A stretch of 64,000 nucleotides of DNA from Clostridiales bacterium (GCA_003525075.1 DQFO01000020.1:139325-203324), one strand, 5' to 3'. Positions 54,786 through 63,406 are shown, numbered from the stretch's first letter. Notes: generated by a model from the letters alone, not told the origin. Numbers and translations are program-made.

Positions 54786-56027
54786 TTATTTAATATTTTC
54801 ATCTTTAATATAATATTTTGTCCCTAACATTTTATCTGGTAAATATTGTTGTTCAACCCAATGGCCTGGGTAATCATGTGGATATAAATATCCTTCATTA
54901 TATCCTAATTCTCTCATTTTTTCTATTGGTGCATTTCTAATGTGCATTGGTATTTCACCAGTATCTGAGTTTGCAACATCTTCTAATGCTTTGTTAATTC
55001 CTAAATATGTTGCATTTGACTTTTTACAATTTGCAACATATACAGCTGCTTCTGCAAGTATTATTCTAGCTTCTGGCATTCCTATCATATTAACAGCTTG
55101 CATTGCTGATGTTGCAATAACAAGTGCTTGTGGGTCAGCTAGTCCAACATCTTCTGATGCACAAATTACTATTCTTCTTGCTAAAAATACTGGATCTTCT
55201 CCTCCATTTAGTGCTCTTGCTAAATATAATAATGTTGCATCTGGGTCAGATCCTCTCATTGATTTTATAAATGCACTTATATTATCATAATGTGTATCTC
55301 CATTTTTATCAAAAATTGCTTTTCTGTTTTGAATACTATTTTTGATAACTTCATCTGTTATATGTATATATCCATCTGAACTCATACTTGTTGTTAATAC
55401 TGCTATTTCTAAACCATTTAATGCTGTTCTTACATCTCCATTTGATATGTCTGCTATTTTTCTTAATGTACTGTCTTCTATTTTTATCGAATATTCTCCA
55501 AGTCCATCTTTTCTTTCAAGTGCATTTTTTAAAATTTTGTAAATATTTTCTTCTGTTAATGGATTAAGTTTTATTACCATAGACCTTGAAATTAAAGCTT
55601 TATTTACTTCAAAATATGGATTTTCTGTTGTTGCTCCTATTAATATTATTGTTCCATTTTCTACATATGGCAAAAGTGCATCTTGTTGTAATTTATTAAA
55701 TCTATGAATTTCATCTATAAACAAAATACTTTTTCCAGTTGGATTCATCATATAATTTCTTGTTTCTTCTACAACTCTTTTTATATCTGCTACTCCTGCT
55801 GTTACTGCATTTATTTTATAAAACTTATATTTAGTTGTTTCACTTATTACTTTTGCTAATGATGTTTTTCCACACCCTGGAGGTCCAAATAATATGATAC
55901 TTGATAATCTATCTGCTTTTATTGTTCTATATAATAATTTTCCCGGACCTATTACATGTTCTTGGCCAACATATTCTTCTAATGTTTTTGGTCTCATTCT
56001 AAATGCTAATGGTTCTTTTTCATTCAT
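54786..56027 (-). CDS. rarA: Replication-associated recombination ATPase RarA/MgsA
   Basis: 413 aa. The AAA+ ATPase has LFGPPGCGKTSLAKVI, Walker B LFIDEIHRFNKLQQDAL and sensor IGATTENPYFEVN. The C-terminal tetramerisation domain follows (LARRIVICASEDVGLADP, then ALEDVANSDTGEIPMHIRNAP). It acts at stalled replication forks with SSB. Preceded by a strong promoter of its own. Confidence 0.96.
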   Translation of the reverse strand: MNEKEPLAFRMRPKTLEEYVGQEHVIGPGKLLYRTIKADRLSSIILFGPPGCGKTSLAKVISETTKYKFYKINAVTAGVADIKRVVEETRNYMMNPTGKSILFIDEIHRFNKLQQDALLPYVENGTIILIGATTENPYFEVNKALISRSMVIKLNPLTEENIYKILKNALERKDGLGEYSIKIEDSTLRKIADISNGDVRTALNGLEIAVLTTSMSSDGYIHITDEVIKNSIQNRKAIFDKNGDTHYDNISAFIKSMRGSDPDATLLYLARALNGGEDPVFLARRIVICASEDVGLADPQALVIATSAMQAVNMIGMPEARIILAEAAVYVANCKKSNATYLGINKALEDVANSDTGEIPMHIRNAPIEKMRELGYNEGYLYPHDYPGHWVEQQYLPDKMLGTKYYIKDENIK

Positions 56028-56061
56028 TTTTTATTTTCCTTTTCTCATATAATCTTTGTAA

Positions 56062-56090
56062 ATTATAAAACTATAAACAAAAAAAGTCAA
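56062..56090 (-). promoter_or_regulatory. Promoter of rarA
   Basis: On the minus strand TTGACT (56090-56085), 17 bp, TATAAT (56067-56062). Confidence 0.75.
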
Positions 56091-56124
56091 TCTCTTTTTC
56101 GAACATTTTTTTGTGTATTTTTTC

Positions 56125-56153
56125 TTTACAATTTATGTTAATTATGATATACT
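56125..56153 (+). promoter_or_regulatory. Promoter of the orphan gene at 56222
   Basis: TTTACA (56125-56130), 17 bp, TATACT (56148-56153); start point near 56160. Confidence 0.65.
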
Positions 56154-56176
56154 ATAAATGTACGCAATTTCATTCA

Positions 56177-56194
56177 GAAACATTATAATGTTTC
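56177..56194. promoter_or_regulatory. Perfect 18-bp palindrome in the leader of the 56222 gene
   Basis: GAAACATTATAATGTTTC reads the same on both strands. It lies between the predicted start point and the GGAGG site, so it could be a repressor operator or, in RNA, a 5' hairpin. Confidence 0.6.
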
Positions 56195-56221
56195 GCCAAG
56201 ACTTTTGGAGGGTTATTATTT

Positions 56222-56617
56222 ATGAAGTGTGATAGTATGAACATTATTACCGCCACTAGCTACATGGCTCGTGACATCGCAATCAATGTTCTTCGCTCTG
56301 GTCATTTTAATCCTGATGAATACACCATCAAATACAATTTGGGAGAAGGTCTCCCAAACCCCGACAATATGAAGGAAGATGACTATCCTCTTATTATCAG
56401 TGGAAGATATGATGGCTTTCCTTTCGAACTTCGCATCTTCTGTGCAACTGCAGGATATGGTGGTACCGGACCTCATGATATGCTCAAAATTCTTCGGACT
56501 GCGGGCTTCCCTGTAAATGAAGAGGCCATTTTGACGCCTAATTGGTCTCATGATCGCCAGATTCTCATTAAGGGAACCATGTTCGGAATGAAAGATATTT
56601 TGACCAGCAGTTTCTAA
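56222..56617 (+). CDS. Orphan protein of unknown function, higher GC
   Basis: 131 aa from ATG 56222, with GGAGG upstream. No signal peptide or membrane segment. Visible features: a Gly-rich turn ATAGYGGTGPHDMLKILRTAG and a conserved-looking end ILIKGTMFGMKDILTSSF. I do not recognise a family. Three adjacent 60-base lines contain 26, 19 and 27 G+C (40%), against 14 of 60 in a ruvA line, and CGC/CGT/CGG arginine codons replace AGA. It stands alone between a strong promoter with a palindrome and a strong terminator; probably acquired. Confidence 0.65.
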   Translation: MKCDSMNIITATSYMARDIAINVLRSGHFNPDEYTIKYNLGEGLPNPDNMKEDDYPLIISGRYDGFPFELRIFCATAGYGGTGPHDMLKILRTAGFPVNEEAILTPNWSHDRQILIKGTMFGMKDILTSSF

Positions 56618-56625
56618 CCTGAAGT

Positions 56626-56671
56626 AACAAGTCTACCTGAATTAGGTAGACTTGTTGCTTTTATTTTTATT
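56626..56671 (+). terminator. Terminator after the 56222 gene
   Basis: AACAAGTCTACCT and AGGTAGACTTGTT form a perfect 13-bp stem around GAATT, followed by a T-rich run. Confidence 0.85.
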
Positions 56672-56718
56672 TTGATATATAATCCTACTATAAATTAACA
56701 TGAAAGGAAAATATAATT

Positions 56719-57321
56719 ATGTTCGCATATATAAAAGGATCTCTTGAAATGAAATCAAGTGGATATATTGTTATAGATATTAATGGCTTAGGTTATAAAA
56801 TTTTTATGTCACAAAATAATATTGATTCAATTGGAGAATTACATAATATCATAAAAGTATTTACATATGTAAAAGTTAGAGAAGATGATATAAGTATATT
56901 TGGTTTTAAAACTCAAGAAGAATTAAAAATGTTTGAATTACTTATTTCTGTTAGTGGTGTTGGAGCAAAAAGTGCATTAGTAATGCTTTCTTGTATAGAA
57001 CCTTCTGATTTTGCAATTGCAGTAATTTCAAATGATGTAAAAGTTCTTACAAAAGTTCCTGGAATAGGAAATAAATCTGCTCAAAGAATTATTCTTGAAT
57101 TAAAAGATAAACTAAAAGAAGAACAACTTGAAGAAAAACTTAAAGATTCTTCTAAAAGACTTAAAGATAATAGTGAAAATATTAATGAAGCTATTTCTGG
57201 TTTAATGGTTTTAGGATATTCTAAAAAAGATATTGAAAAAGCTTTTGAACATCTTGATATTGATAATTTATCTATTGAAGATTTAATAAAAAAAGGATTA
57301 ATTTTATTATCACAAAAATAA
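56719..57321 (+). CDS. ruvA: Holliday junction branch-migration protein RuvA
   Basis: 200 aa, full length. OB domain (MFAYIKGSLEMKSSGYIVIDINGLGYKIF), two helix-hairpin-helix motifs (SGVGAKSALVML and PGIGNKSAQRIILELKD), and the C-terminal RuvB-contact domain (EAISGLMVLGYSKKDIEKAF). RuvA tetramers hold the junction for the RuvB motor. ruvB is not next to it: a convergent gene follows immediately, so ruvA is transcribed alone here. Confidence 0.96.
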   Translation: MFAYIKGSLEMKSSGYIVIDINGLGYKIFMSQNNIDSIGELHNIIKVFTYVKVREDDISIFGFKTQEELKMFELLISVSGVGAKSALVMLSCIEPSDFAIAVISNDVKVLTKVPGIGNKSAQRIILELKDKLKEEQLEEKLKDSSKRLKDNSENINEAISGLMVLGYSKKDIEKAFEHLDIDNLSIEDLIKKGLILLSQK

Positions 57322-57343
57322 GACTTCAAAATGAAGTCTTATT
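57317..57343. terminator. Bidirectional terminator between ruvA and the convergent gene
   Basis: AATAAGACTTCA and TGAAGTCTTATT form a perfect 12-bp stem with an AAA loop. Confidence 0.8.
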
Positions 57344-57349
57344 TCTTTA

Positions 57350-58249
57350 TTATTCCCCAGGTTCCATACCTTCTGATTTTTGATTTTGTTGTTCTTCTAA
57401 CCCTGATGCATTTATTAGAAATTCTGCAAGTTGGTCTTTTTCTCCACCTTTTCTTGACAAATAACTATCTGGTGAACTATCTCTATAATATTTTCTTAAT
57501 TGTTCAATTTGCATTAATGAACCACCAATTGTACTTAATGTACTTCCATCTTTTGATTCTACTGAATCCTTCCATGAATCCACTACTTCTCCTCTAGCAT
57601 CTTTTACTACTATTTCTTCTATTGTAGTTGGATTAAGATCTCTATTAAAAAATTCAATTGTAATATTTCCTGGAAGTTCTTTTCCGTTAGTTTTTGCATA
57701 TTGTTCTTTATAAAATTTTTTCATATATTCTAAAGTATCTTTCTCAGAACCTATACTTTTTATATCTTCTTTTATTTTATTTCTTTCTGCTTCTCTTTGT
57801 GCCATTAAATCATTTTGCTCTTTTATACTTTTTACATTTTCATTTGTAATTTGAACATCTTGTCCATTTTCATCTTGTACAATCAATATTCCTTCATCAC
57901 CTAATCCTACAACTTTAAGACCTTCTCTAAAGTTATTAGCTTGAATTGTTACAGAATTATCATTTTCTTGAGATACTCCTTCTATTCTTCCTGAACCTTC
58001 ATTTAACATCTTACCTGCTGAAAAAAATGTAAGTCCAATTAAAGATACTGCTCCAATTCTAACAGCTAACTGTGTTTGGAAATCATGTGTAACTTTATGT
58101 CTTAATTTTGCTTTTTCTTCTCTTGTTAATGATCTTCCTAATCTATTCTCTTTTTCTCTAATTTTTATTCTTGTTTTTCTTTCTATTGTGCTTTTAAATA
58201 ATCCTACATTTTTATGAATTTTTTGATTTTTTCTTGAATCTTTTTCCAT
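57350..58249 (-). CDS. Uncharacterised single-pass membrane protein
   Basis: 299 aa. A strongly basic N-terminal segment (about 1-60, with RLGRSLTREEKAKLRHKV) precedes one membrane helix (about 64-81, IGAVSLIGLTFFSAGKM). An acidic, helical outer or distal part follows (coiled coil near 140-185) and ends in a Gln/Glu-rich tail. I do not recognise a family. The basic, KLRHK-like cytoplasmic tail could contact nucleic acid or phospholipid. It is divergent from the small HTH gene at 58412. Confidence 0.6.
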   Translation of the reverse strand: MEKDSRKNQKIHKNVGLFKSTIERKTRIKIREKENRLGRSLTREEKAKLRHKVTHDFQTQLAVRIGAVSLIGLTFFSAGKMLNEGSGRIEGVSQENDNSVTIQANNFREGLKVVGLGDEGILIVQDENGQDVQITNENVKSIKEQNDLMAQREAERNKIKEDIKSIGSEKDTLEYMKKFYKEQYAKTNGKELPGNITIEFFNRDLNPTTIEEIVVKDARGEVVDSWKDSVESKDGSTLSTIGGSLMQIEQLRKYYRDSSPDSYLSRKGGEKDQLAEFLINASGLEEQQNQKSEGMEPGE

Positions 58250-58336
58250 AGTACTCTCCTCTACTTTTGTTAAAACTATTTATATAATATCTCATTACAT
58301 ATTTAAAGTCAATAATTTTAAGAAATTTGTATCATT

Positions 58337-58358
58337 TTAGTCTATTTGGATAGACTAA
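58337..58358. promoter_or_regulatory. Inverted repeat, likely operator of the HTH gene
   Basis: TTAGTCTAT (58337-58345), TTGG, ATAGACTAA (58350-58358): a perfect 9-bp dyad. A TATACT -10 lies at 58377-58382, so the repeat covers the -35 region of the rightward promoter and sits between two divergent genes. Confidence 0.6.
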
Positions 58359-58411
58359 TTCTGTCAAAATTACTGCTATACTCAATCATATTAAATTAAG
58401 AGGTGATTAGA

Positions 58412-58648
58412 ATGTATTTATCAGACGCAGTTAGAGAAAGAATTAAATTTTATCAAAAGAAGAATGGAATGAGTCTATGGGCATTATTTAAAGCTTCTGG
58501 TGTTCCAATATCTACACTTGCAGCATTTATGAGTAAAAGAACTGAATTAATAAAATTAGATACATTACTTCATATTTGTGAAGGATTTGGAATTACTATA
58601 ACAGAATTTTTTGAAGATGATATTTTTAAAGAAGTTGAACAAGACTAA
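58412..58648 (+). CDS. Small XRE-type HTH regulator
   Basis: 78 aa from ATG 58412 behind AAGAGGTG. Almost the whole protein is a Cro/cI-type domain: RERIKFYQKKNGMSLWALFKASGVPISTLAAFMSKRTELIKLDTLLHICEGFGITITEFF. It is likely a repressor acting on the 58337 dyad in its own promoter. A tight terminator follows, so the downstream peptidase-like gene is a separate unit, although both upstream regions share TGTCAAAAT (58362 and 58771). Confidence 0.85.
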   Translation: MYLSDAVRERIKFYQKKNGMSLWALFKASGVPISTLAAFMSKRTELIKLDTLLHICEGFGITITEFFEDDIFKEVEQD

Positions 58649-58651
58649 TAT

Positions 58652-58679
58652 AAGCTGAGTATTTTTATACTCAGCTTTT
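58652..58679 (+). terminator. Terminator after the HTH gene
   Basis: AAGCTGAGTAT and ATACTCAGCTT form a perfect 11-bp stem with a T4 loop, followed by TTG. Confidence 0.8.
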
Positions 58680-58797
58680 GTAATATTTCTGTAATATAAA
58701 TTTAATATTATTGTAATACACTTTTTATATAAAATATTGTATAATTAATTTGACGAATTTATTATACAAATGTCAAAATAAAGAACTGGAGGATACA

Positions 58798-59880
58798 ATG
58801 AGCGTTGAATCTGACTTAAGAAAAGATGGAATAAAAGTAATCGACATATTAGATACAATGACAGTTAATAGAATAGCTCACAATATCGCAACAAAGCTTT
58901 GTGAAACATTTCCAGAACTTTGTTTTAATGAATCAGATTTATTTGCGAAACTTGCTAGATTAACAATGTATCGTGCTGAAATGCCTGAAGGTATGGCTGA
59001 AGCAAATTACTTTTATAAAAATACATCTATTTATTTTAATGAAAGAGTTGCTATTGAAGATTTAGAAGAATTTGCAATTCATGAATGTATACATTATATT
59101 CAAGAAATTAAAGATAAACGAAATAATTTAATTCGTATGGGCTTATGTAATTTTGATACATTAAAAATTACAGGTATGGGGTTAAATGAAGCAGCAGTAC
59201 AATACTTAACATCAAAAGTAATTGGCATCCAAAAAGAAGCTGTAAAATATTTTGGAATTTCATTTGAAACAATTAGTCCATCATATTATCCACTAGAATG
59301 TAATTTGATTGAACAATTAACTTACTTTACTGGTGATGAAATATTATTTGATAGTACTTTTACAAGTAATGATAAATTCAAAAACTATTTTATCCAACTT
59401 ACTTCAAGTAAAACATTTACTGAAATTGAATTATGTTGTGATCAAATTTTAGAACTTGAAGAAGAAATTTTAAGATTAAATAATAAATTTTATTCTTATG
59501 ATGAGAGATGTAATAAAGTTGATAAAATAGTAGCTAAACAAGATACTTTAAAAAAGAAAATTACAGATACATATTTAAAAGCTCAAGATAGTCTTATAAA
59601 AGGTTATTTTGATAAAGCTTTTAAAAATATTTCTAATTTAGAAGAACTTGATAATTACAGAAAAAAATTAGATCATTATGGAAATTTAATCGGAAGAACT
59701 GATGATTATACTTTCTTTGATGACTATTATACTGAAAAAATGTCACAACTAGAACATAAATCTAACGTGCTTGAAAATGGTGGCATTGAAACAGCTCTAA
59801 CAATCAAAAAACCTACAAAAGTTGGTTCTTGGTTTAGAGCATTCATTAACTTCGTAACAGGAGATAAAATACATAATTAA
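58798..59880 (+). CDS. HExxH protein, putative zinc metallopeptidase
   Basis: 360 aa from ATG 58798, 5 nt after GGAGG; upstream in-frame codons have no site. The N-terminal half carries IHECIHYIQEI (His95, Glu96, His99) and, 31 residues on, GLNEAAVQYLTSK (Glu131), consistent with a gluzincin-type HExxH...E zinc site. The second half is helical and charged (coiled coil near 205-250). No signal peptide, so it probably acts inside the cell. An HTH gene next to an HExxH gene recalls ImmR/ImmA-type pairs, but this protein is larger and not clearly of that family. Its stop codon leads straight into the octamer array. Confidence 0.65.
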   Translation: MSVESDLRKDGIKVIDILDTMTVNRIAHNIATKLCETFPELCFNESDLFAKLARLTMYRAEMPEGMAEANYFYKNTSIYFNERVAIEDLEEFAIHECIHYIQEIKDKRNNLIRMGLCNFDTLKITGMGLNEAAVQYLTSKVIGIQKEAVKYFGISFETISPSYYPLECNLIEQLTYFTGDEILFDSTFTSNDKFKNYFIQLTSSKTFTEIELCCDQILELEEEILRLNNKFYSYDERCNKVDKIVAKQDTLKKKITDTYLKAQDSLIKGYFDKAFKNISNLEELDNYRKKLDHYGNLIGRTDDYTFFDDYYTEKMSQLEHKSNVLENGGIETALTIKKPTKVGSWFRAFINFVTGDKIHN

Positions 59881-60078
59881 CAAAAGATTTTAATACACAA
59901 AAGAAATTCAAAAAACAAAAGATAAATTTTTTAACTTTTACTAAAGATTTTTAAAATACCAAAGATAAAAGTACCAAAGAATATTAATTTACAAAAGTAT
60001 TACTTAAATACATATGATTTTTAAGTTACATATGACTTCACAAAAGATGAAGTTTTACATATGATATTATACTAAAGA
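59880..60078 (+). repeat. Array of twelve AC-N4-GA octamers in the 3' region of the HExxH gene
   Basis: Octamers begin at 59880, 59897, 59915, 59940, 59958, 59973, 59991, 60010, 60028, 60040, 60057 and 60071. Nine are ACNAAAGA (one ends GT) and three are ACATATGA. Spacings are 17, 18, 25, 18, 15, 18, 19, 18, 12, 17 and 14, so the mode is 18. Most of the G and C in this AT-rich stretch belongs to the octamers. Some sit in potential hairpin loops: ACTTC-ACAAAAGAT-GAAGT near 60040 and ACTTAAA/TTTAAGT around 60010. No frame stays open. It ends at a terminator (60096-60119). Confidence 0.75.
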
Positions 60079-60095
60079 TAATCAATTTTCTACAC

Positions 60096-60119
60096 AAAAA
60101 AGATATCCCTATCTTTTTT
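60096..60119 (+). terminator. Terminator ending the octamer-array transcript
   Basis: AAAAAAGATA and TATCTTTTTT form a 10-bp stem around TCCC, with the T run in the distal arm. Confidence 0.75.
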
Positions 60120-60121
60120 GA

Positions 60122-60147
60122 AAAGGACTAGAATACTCTAGTCCTTT
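60122..60147 (-). terminator. Terminator after the GltD-like gene
   Basis: AAAGGACTAGA and TCTAGTCCTTT form a perfect 11-bp stem around ATAC; it serves the leftward transcript. Confidence 0.75.
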
Positions 60148-60152
60148 ATTTT

Positions 60153-61406
60153 TTATATATTTTTTAAATATTCATCTATTGAATTTGCCGCATCTCTTCC
60201 AGACCTAGCAGCCCATGCAACAGTTCCTTTACATCCAGCAATATCTCCTCCAGCGAAAATTTTAGCTTTTGAGGTTCTATTTTTTTCATCCACTATAATA
60301 TAGCCATACTTGTCTAAATCAAGTTCTAAATTGTTTGTAAACTGTTCAGGCATTGATCCTAATGCCATTATTACATAGTCTATATCAATTAAATAATTTG
60401 AATTTTCTATATTAATAGGAACTTTTCTTTTTTCTCCTTCTTTTTGCACTAATTCTGTTTTAATTAATTCTAATTTTTCTACTTTTTGATTTCCTATAAT
60501 TTTTACAATATTATTCTGAAATAAAAACTTTATTCCCTCTTGTTTAGCCTCTTCTATTTCTTTTGCTTCTGCTGGCATTTGTTCTTCTGCTCTTCTATAT
60601 ATAACATCTACTTCTTCTGCACCTAATCTTTTTATTGTTCTAGCACAATCCATTGCTACATTTCCGCCACCTATTACAGCAACTTTTTTTCCTTGATAAT
60701 TTGGATGTAACTTTTTTTCTAAAAGTTGATTTCCTCCAAATACTCCTTGTAAATTCTCTCCGTCTACTCCCATTTTAGTAGTTATATTAGCACCATAAGC
60801 TAAGAATACTGCATCAAATTTATCTTCAAGCTCCTGTAATGTAAAATTCTTTCCAAGCTCTTTATTATATTCTACTTGTAATCCTAAATTTAGTATTTTC
60901 TGAATTGTATCTTTTACAATCTTCTTTGGAAGTCTAAACTCTGGAATTCCATGAACAAGTAATCCTCCAAGATAATCATATTTTTCGAATATAGTAACAG
61001 AATATCCTTTTTTTAATAAGAATGCAGATGCTGTTAAACCAGCAGGACCTCCACCAACAATTGCAATTTTTTTATTTTTATTTTCATTATTTATTTCTGC
61101 AAATTTATATCCTTCTTTTATTGCAATATCTCCTACAAATGCTTCTAGTTCTCCAATACTAACAGGTTGTCCTTTTATTCCTCTTACACATGAGCCCTGA
61201 CATTGCTTAGTATGTGGACATATCCTTCCACATACAGATTCTAGTACTGTTGTTTCTGACAATATCTCATATGCTTGTTTATAATTTTCTTCTTTTATTG
61301 CTTTTATAAATCCTGGTATATTATTATTTAATGGACAACCTTTATTAGAACAAGGTTTTGTCACACAATTTAAACAATAATTTGCTTTTGATTTTATTTC
61401 TTCCAT
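60153..61406 (-). CDS. GltD-like FAD/NAD(P) oxidoreductase
   Basis: 417 aa from ATG 61406, which has a GGAG site. The N-terminus binds [4Fe-4S] clusters (NYCLNCVTKPCSNKGCPL and CGRICPHTKQCQGSC), followed by the FAD motif IVGGGPAGLTASAFL and the NADPH motif AVIGGGNVAMDCARTI, ending IFAGGDIAGCKGTVAWAARSGRDAA. It corresponds to the small subunit of glutamate synthase or the electron-input subunit of related enzymes. No large GltB subunit is present here, so it may serve glutamate synthase elsewhere or act as a stand-alone electron-transfer module. Confidence 0.9.
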   Translation of the reverse strand: MEEIKSKANYCLNCVTKPCSNKGCPLNNNIPGFIKAIKEENYKQAYEILSETTVLESVCGRICPHTKQCQGSCVRGIKGQPVSIGELEAFVGDIAIKEGYKFAEINNENKNKKIAIVGGGPAGLTASAFLLKKGYSVTIFEKYDYLGGLLVHGIPEFRLPKKIVKDTIQKILNLGLQVEYNKELGKNFTLQELEDKFDAVFLAYGANITTKMGVDGENLQGVFGGNQLLEKKLHPNYQGKKVAVIGGGNVAMDCARTIKRLGAEEVDVIYRRAEEQMPAEAKEIEEAKQEGIKFLFQNNIVKIIGNQKVEKLELIKTELVQKEGEKRKVPINIENSNYLIDIDYVIMALGSMPEQFTNNLELDLDKYGYIIVDEKNRTSKAKIFAGGDIAGCKGTVAWAARSGRDAANSIDEYLKNI

Positions 61407-61492
61407 TATAAGTAACTCCATTCAACTAATTTCGTATAAATATTTTATATTTTTATACTATTTCAGTCAATATACCTGACCTTTTATTCAAT

Positions 61493-62053
61493 CTATTGGC
61501 ATATTTCATTATATCTTTTTATAACTTGTTTTAAGTCTTTAATAAAATCTATTTTTTTATTTTCATCTCTCAATAATGCTGCAGGATGCCATGTTGGCAT
61601 ATAAAGTATTCCTTTTCTTTCTAACCATTTTCCTCTACTAACTGTTATTCCATATTCTTTTCCTAATACATTCTTTAATGCAACACTACCTAATAAAACA
61701 ATTATTTTTGGTTTTACTAAGATTACTTGATTTCTTAAATAATCTAAACAATTTTCTACCTCGTCATCTTGTGGATTTCTATTATTTGGTGGCCTACATT
61801 TTACTATATTAGCAATATATACTTCTTCTCTTTTTATTCCTAACATATCAAATGCCATGTTCATAAGCTTTCCTGCTTTTCCTACAAATGGTTCACCTTG
61901 TGCATCTTCATCTGCCCCAGGGCCTTCGCCTATAAACATTATATCTGCTTCTCTATTTCCCACTCCAAATACTACATTTTTTCTAGTTTCACATAGCCTA
62001 CATTTTCTACATTGTTTTACTACTTCTTCTAATTCTTCCCAATTGTTATACAT
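61493..62053 (-). CDS. Family-4 uracil-DNA glycosylase
   Basis: 186 aa. Four cysteines (CRKC...C near the N-terminus and CRPP) hold a [4Fe-4S] cluster; motif A is GEGPGADEDAQGEPFVGKAGKL and motif B ends MPTWHPAALLR. It removes uracil from DNA at the start of base excision repair. This is the short clostridial form, similar to thermophile UdgA. Confidence 0.93.
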   Translation of the reverse strand: MYNNWEELEEVVKQCRKCRLCETRKNVVFGVGNREADIMFIGEGPGADEDAQGEPFVGKAGKLMNMAFDMLGIKREEVYIANIVKCRPPNNRNPQDDEVENCLDYLRNQVILVKPKIIVLLGSVALKNVLGKEYGITVSRGKWLERKGILYMPTWHPAALLRDENKKIDFIKDLKQVIKRYNEICQ

Positions 62054-62104
62054 ATTTTTTCCTATATTATAGTATTTAGGTTTTTCTGGATTTGCCTATA
62101 AACC

Positions 62105-62893
62105 TTATTTCTCTATTTCAAAAATTTTCATAGCATTTTCATAAGTTTGTTTTGCAATTTCTTCTAGTGAGATTCCTTTTAAATCTGCAATTTTTTGAGC
62201 AACATATTTAACATTTCTGCAATCATTTCTCTGTCCTCTATGTGGTTCTGGTGATAAATATGGGCTATCTGTTTCTATTAACATCTTATCAAGAGGAACC
62301 ATATCAATTATTGCTGGAGCATTCTTTGAATTTTTAAATGTGATTGGTCCTGCAAATGATATATAATATCCAAGTTGTAATGCTTGTTTTACTAATTCTT
62401 GATTTTGTTGGCAACAATGAAATACTCCAGTTTTATTTACTTTATGATTTTTTATAATATCAATTGTATCTATAAATGCATCTCTTGAATGGATTACTAT
62501 TGGTAATTCTAATTTATTAGCCAATTCTATTTGTTTTATAAAAGCTTGTTTTTGCAAGTCTTTATTTTCAGTATTCCAATAATAATCTAATCCTATTTCT
62601 CCTATTGCAACTATTTTATTATTTCTATTTTCAACTGCAATACTTGAAATTTCTTCTATACTTTTCCACAATTCTTCTTCAGTTTGTGGAATATCATTTG
62701 GTGAAATTCCTACTATTGAATATATATAATTATACTTTTGGGCTAATTCTAATGAAAATTTTGATGATGGAATATTATATCCTGCACATACAAATTTTGT
62801 TATTCCATCATTATATGTTTGTTCTATTATTTCTTCTCTATCTTCATCAAACTTTTCATCATTATAATGTGAATGTGAATCAAAAAACTCCAT
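62105..62893 (-). CDS. tatD: TatD-family metal-dependent deoxyribonuclease
   Basis: 262 aa. Metal ligands: DSHSHYND at the start, GEIGLDYYW, IVIHSRDA, FHCC and the late TDSPYLSPEPHRG. The family hydrolyses DNA 3' ends and D-Tyr-tRNA-like or DNA-repair substrates. It lies 23 nt after acpS. Confidence 0.95.
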   Translation of the reverse strand: MEFFDSHSHYNDEKFDEDREEIIEQTYNDGITKFVCAGYNIPSSKFSLELAQKYNYIYSIVGISPNDIPQTEEELWKSIEEISSIAVENRNNKIVAIGEIGLDYYWNTENKDLQKQAFIKQIELANKLELPIVIHSRDAFIDTIDIIKNHKVNKTGVFHCCQQNQELVKQALQLGYYISFAGPITFKNSKNAPAIIDMVPLDKMLIETDSPYLSPEPHRGQRNDCRNVKYVAQKIADLKGISLEEIAKQTYENAMKIFEIEK

Positions 62894-62916
62894 CTTTTTT
62901 CTTCCTTTACTATAAC

Positions 62917-63291
62917 TTATTTGAATATTACAACTACATTAGCAATTGCATATTGTTTACAATGTGATAAGCTAATATCTATATCTTCTATATTTTGTAT
63001 CTTATTATTTAAAATATTAACATATGGTCTACCTTTTTCATCATTTAATATTTCTATATCTTTCCAATTTATTTCAAATTTATTCTCTAATTCATCAGAT
63101 ATTGCTTTAAATATTGCTTCTTTTGCTGAAAATCTAACAGCATAATGTTGATATTTTTGCATCTTTTTGCTTTCACAATATTCTCTTTCTTTTTCTGTAT
63201 ATACTCTTTCACAAAATTTTTTATTTGTACTTTCTATACTTTCTTTTATTCTGCTTATCTCTATAATATCTGTTCCTGTTCTTATTCTCAT
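62917..63291 (-). CDS. acpS: Holo-ACP synthase (4'-phosphopantetheinyl transferase)
   Basis: 124 aa from ATG 63291, with GGAAGG upstream. Motifs: GTDIIEISRIKES with the metal Asp, then FCERVYTEKEREYC and VRFSAKEAIFKA. It loads phosphopantetheine onto acyl-carrier protein. It is the only carrier-activating enzyme in the window; whether it also primes the two NRPS carriers, or an Sfp-type enzyme elsewhere does so, is unknown. AcpS enzymes usually prefer fatty-acid ACP. Confidence 0.94.
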   Translation of the reverse strand: MRIRTGTDIIEISRIKESIESTNKKFCERVYTEKEREYCESKKMQKYQHYAVRFSAKEAIFKAISDELENKFEINWKDIEILNDEKGRPYVNILNNKIQNIEDIDISLSHCKQYAIANVVVIFK

Positions 63292-63369
63292 CTTTAATCC
63301 TTCCAAATTTGAAAAATATATATAATACTTTTCGCAAAATTCTTCATAGTAATTTTAATCCATATTACA

Positions 63370-63398
63370 AAAAATAGCAAGTTAAACTTGCTATTTTT
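63370..63398 (-). terminator. Terminator after the surface-protein gene
   Basis: AAAAATAGCAAGTT and AACTTGCTATTTTT form a 14-bp stem with a 1-nt centre, followed on the minus strand by T; it lies just after the stop codon at 63407. Confidence 0.8.
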
Positions 63399-63406
63399 CG
63401 TTTTTA

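Noticed and set aside
59880..60078. CRISPR array or Rho-site interpretation of the repeats
   Set aside because: The repeats are 8-mers with short, AT-only spacers and no cas genes; the C-rich bias needed for Rho is absent.
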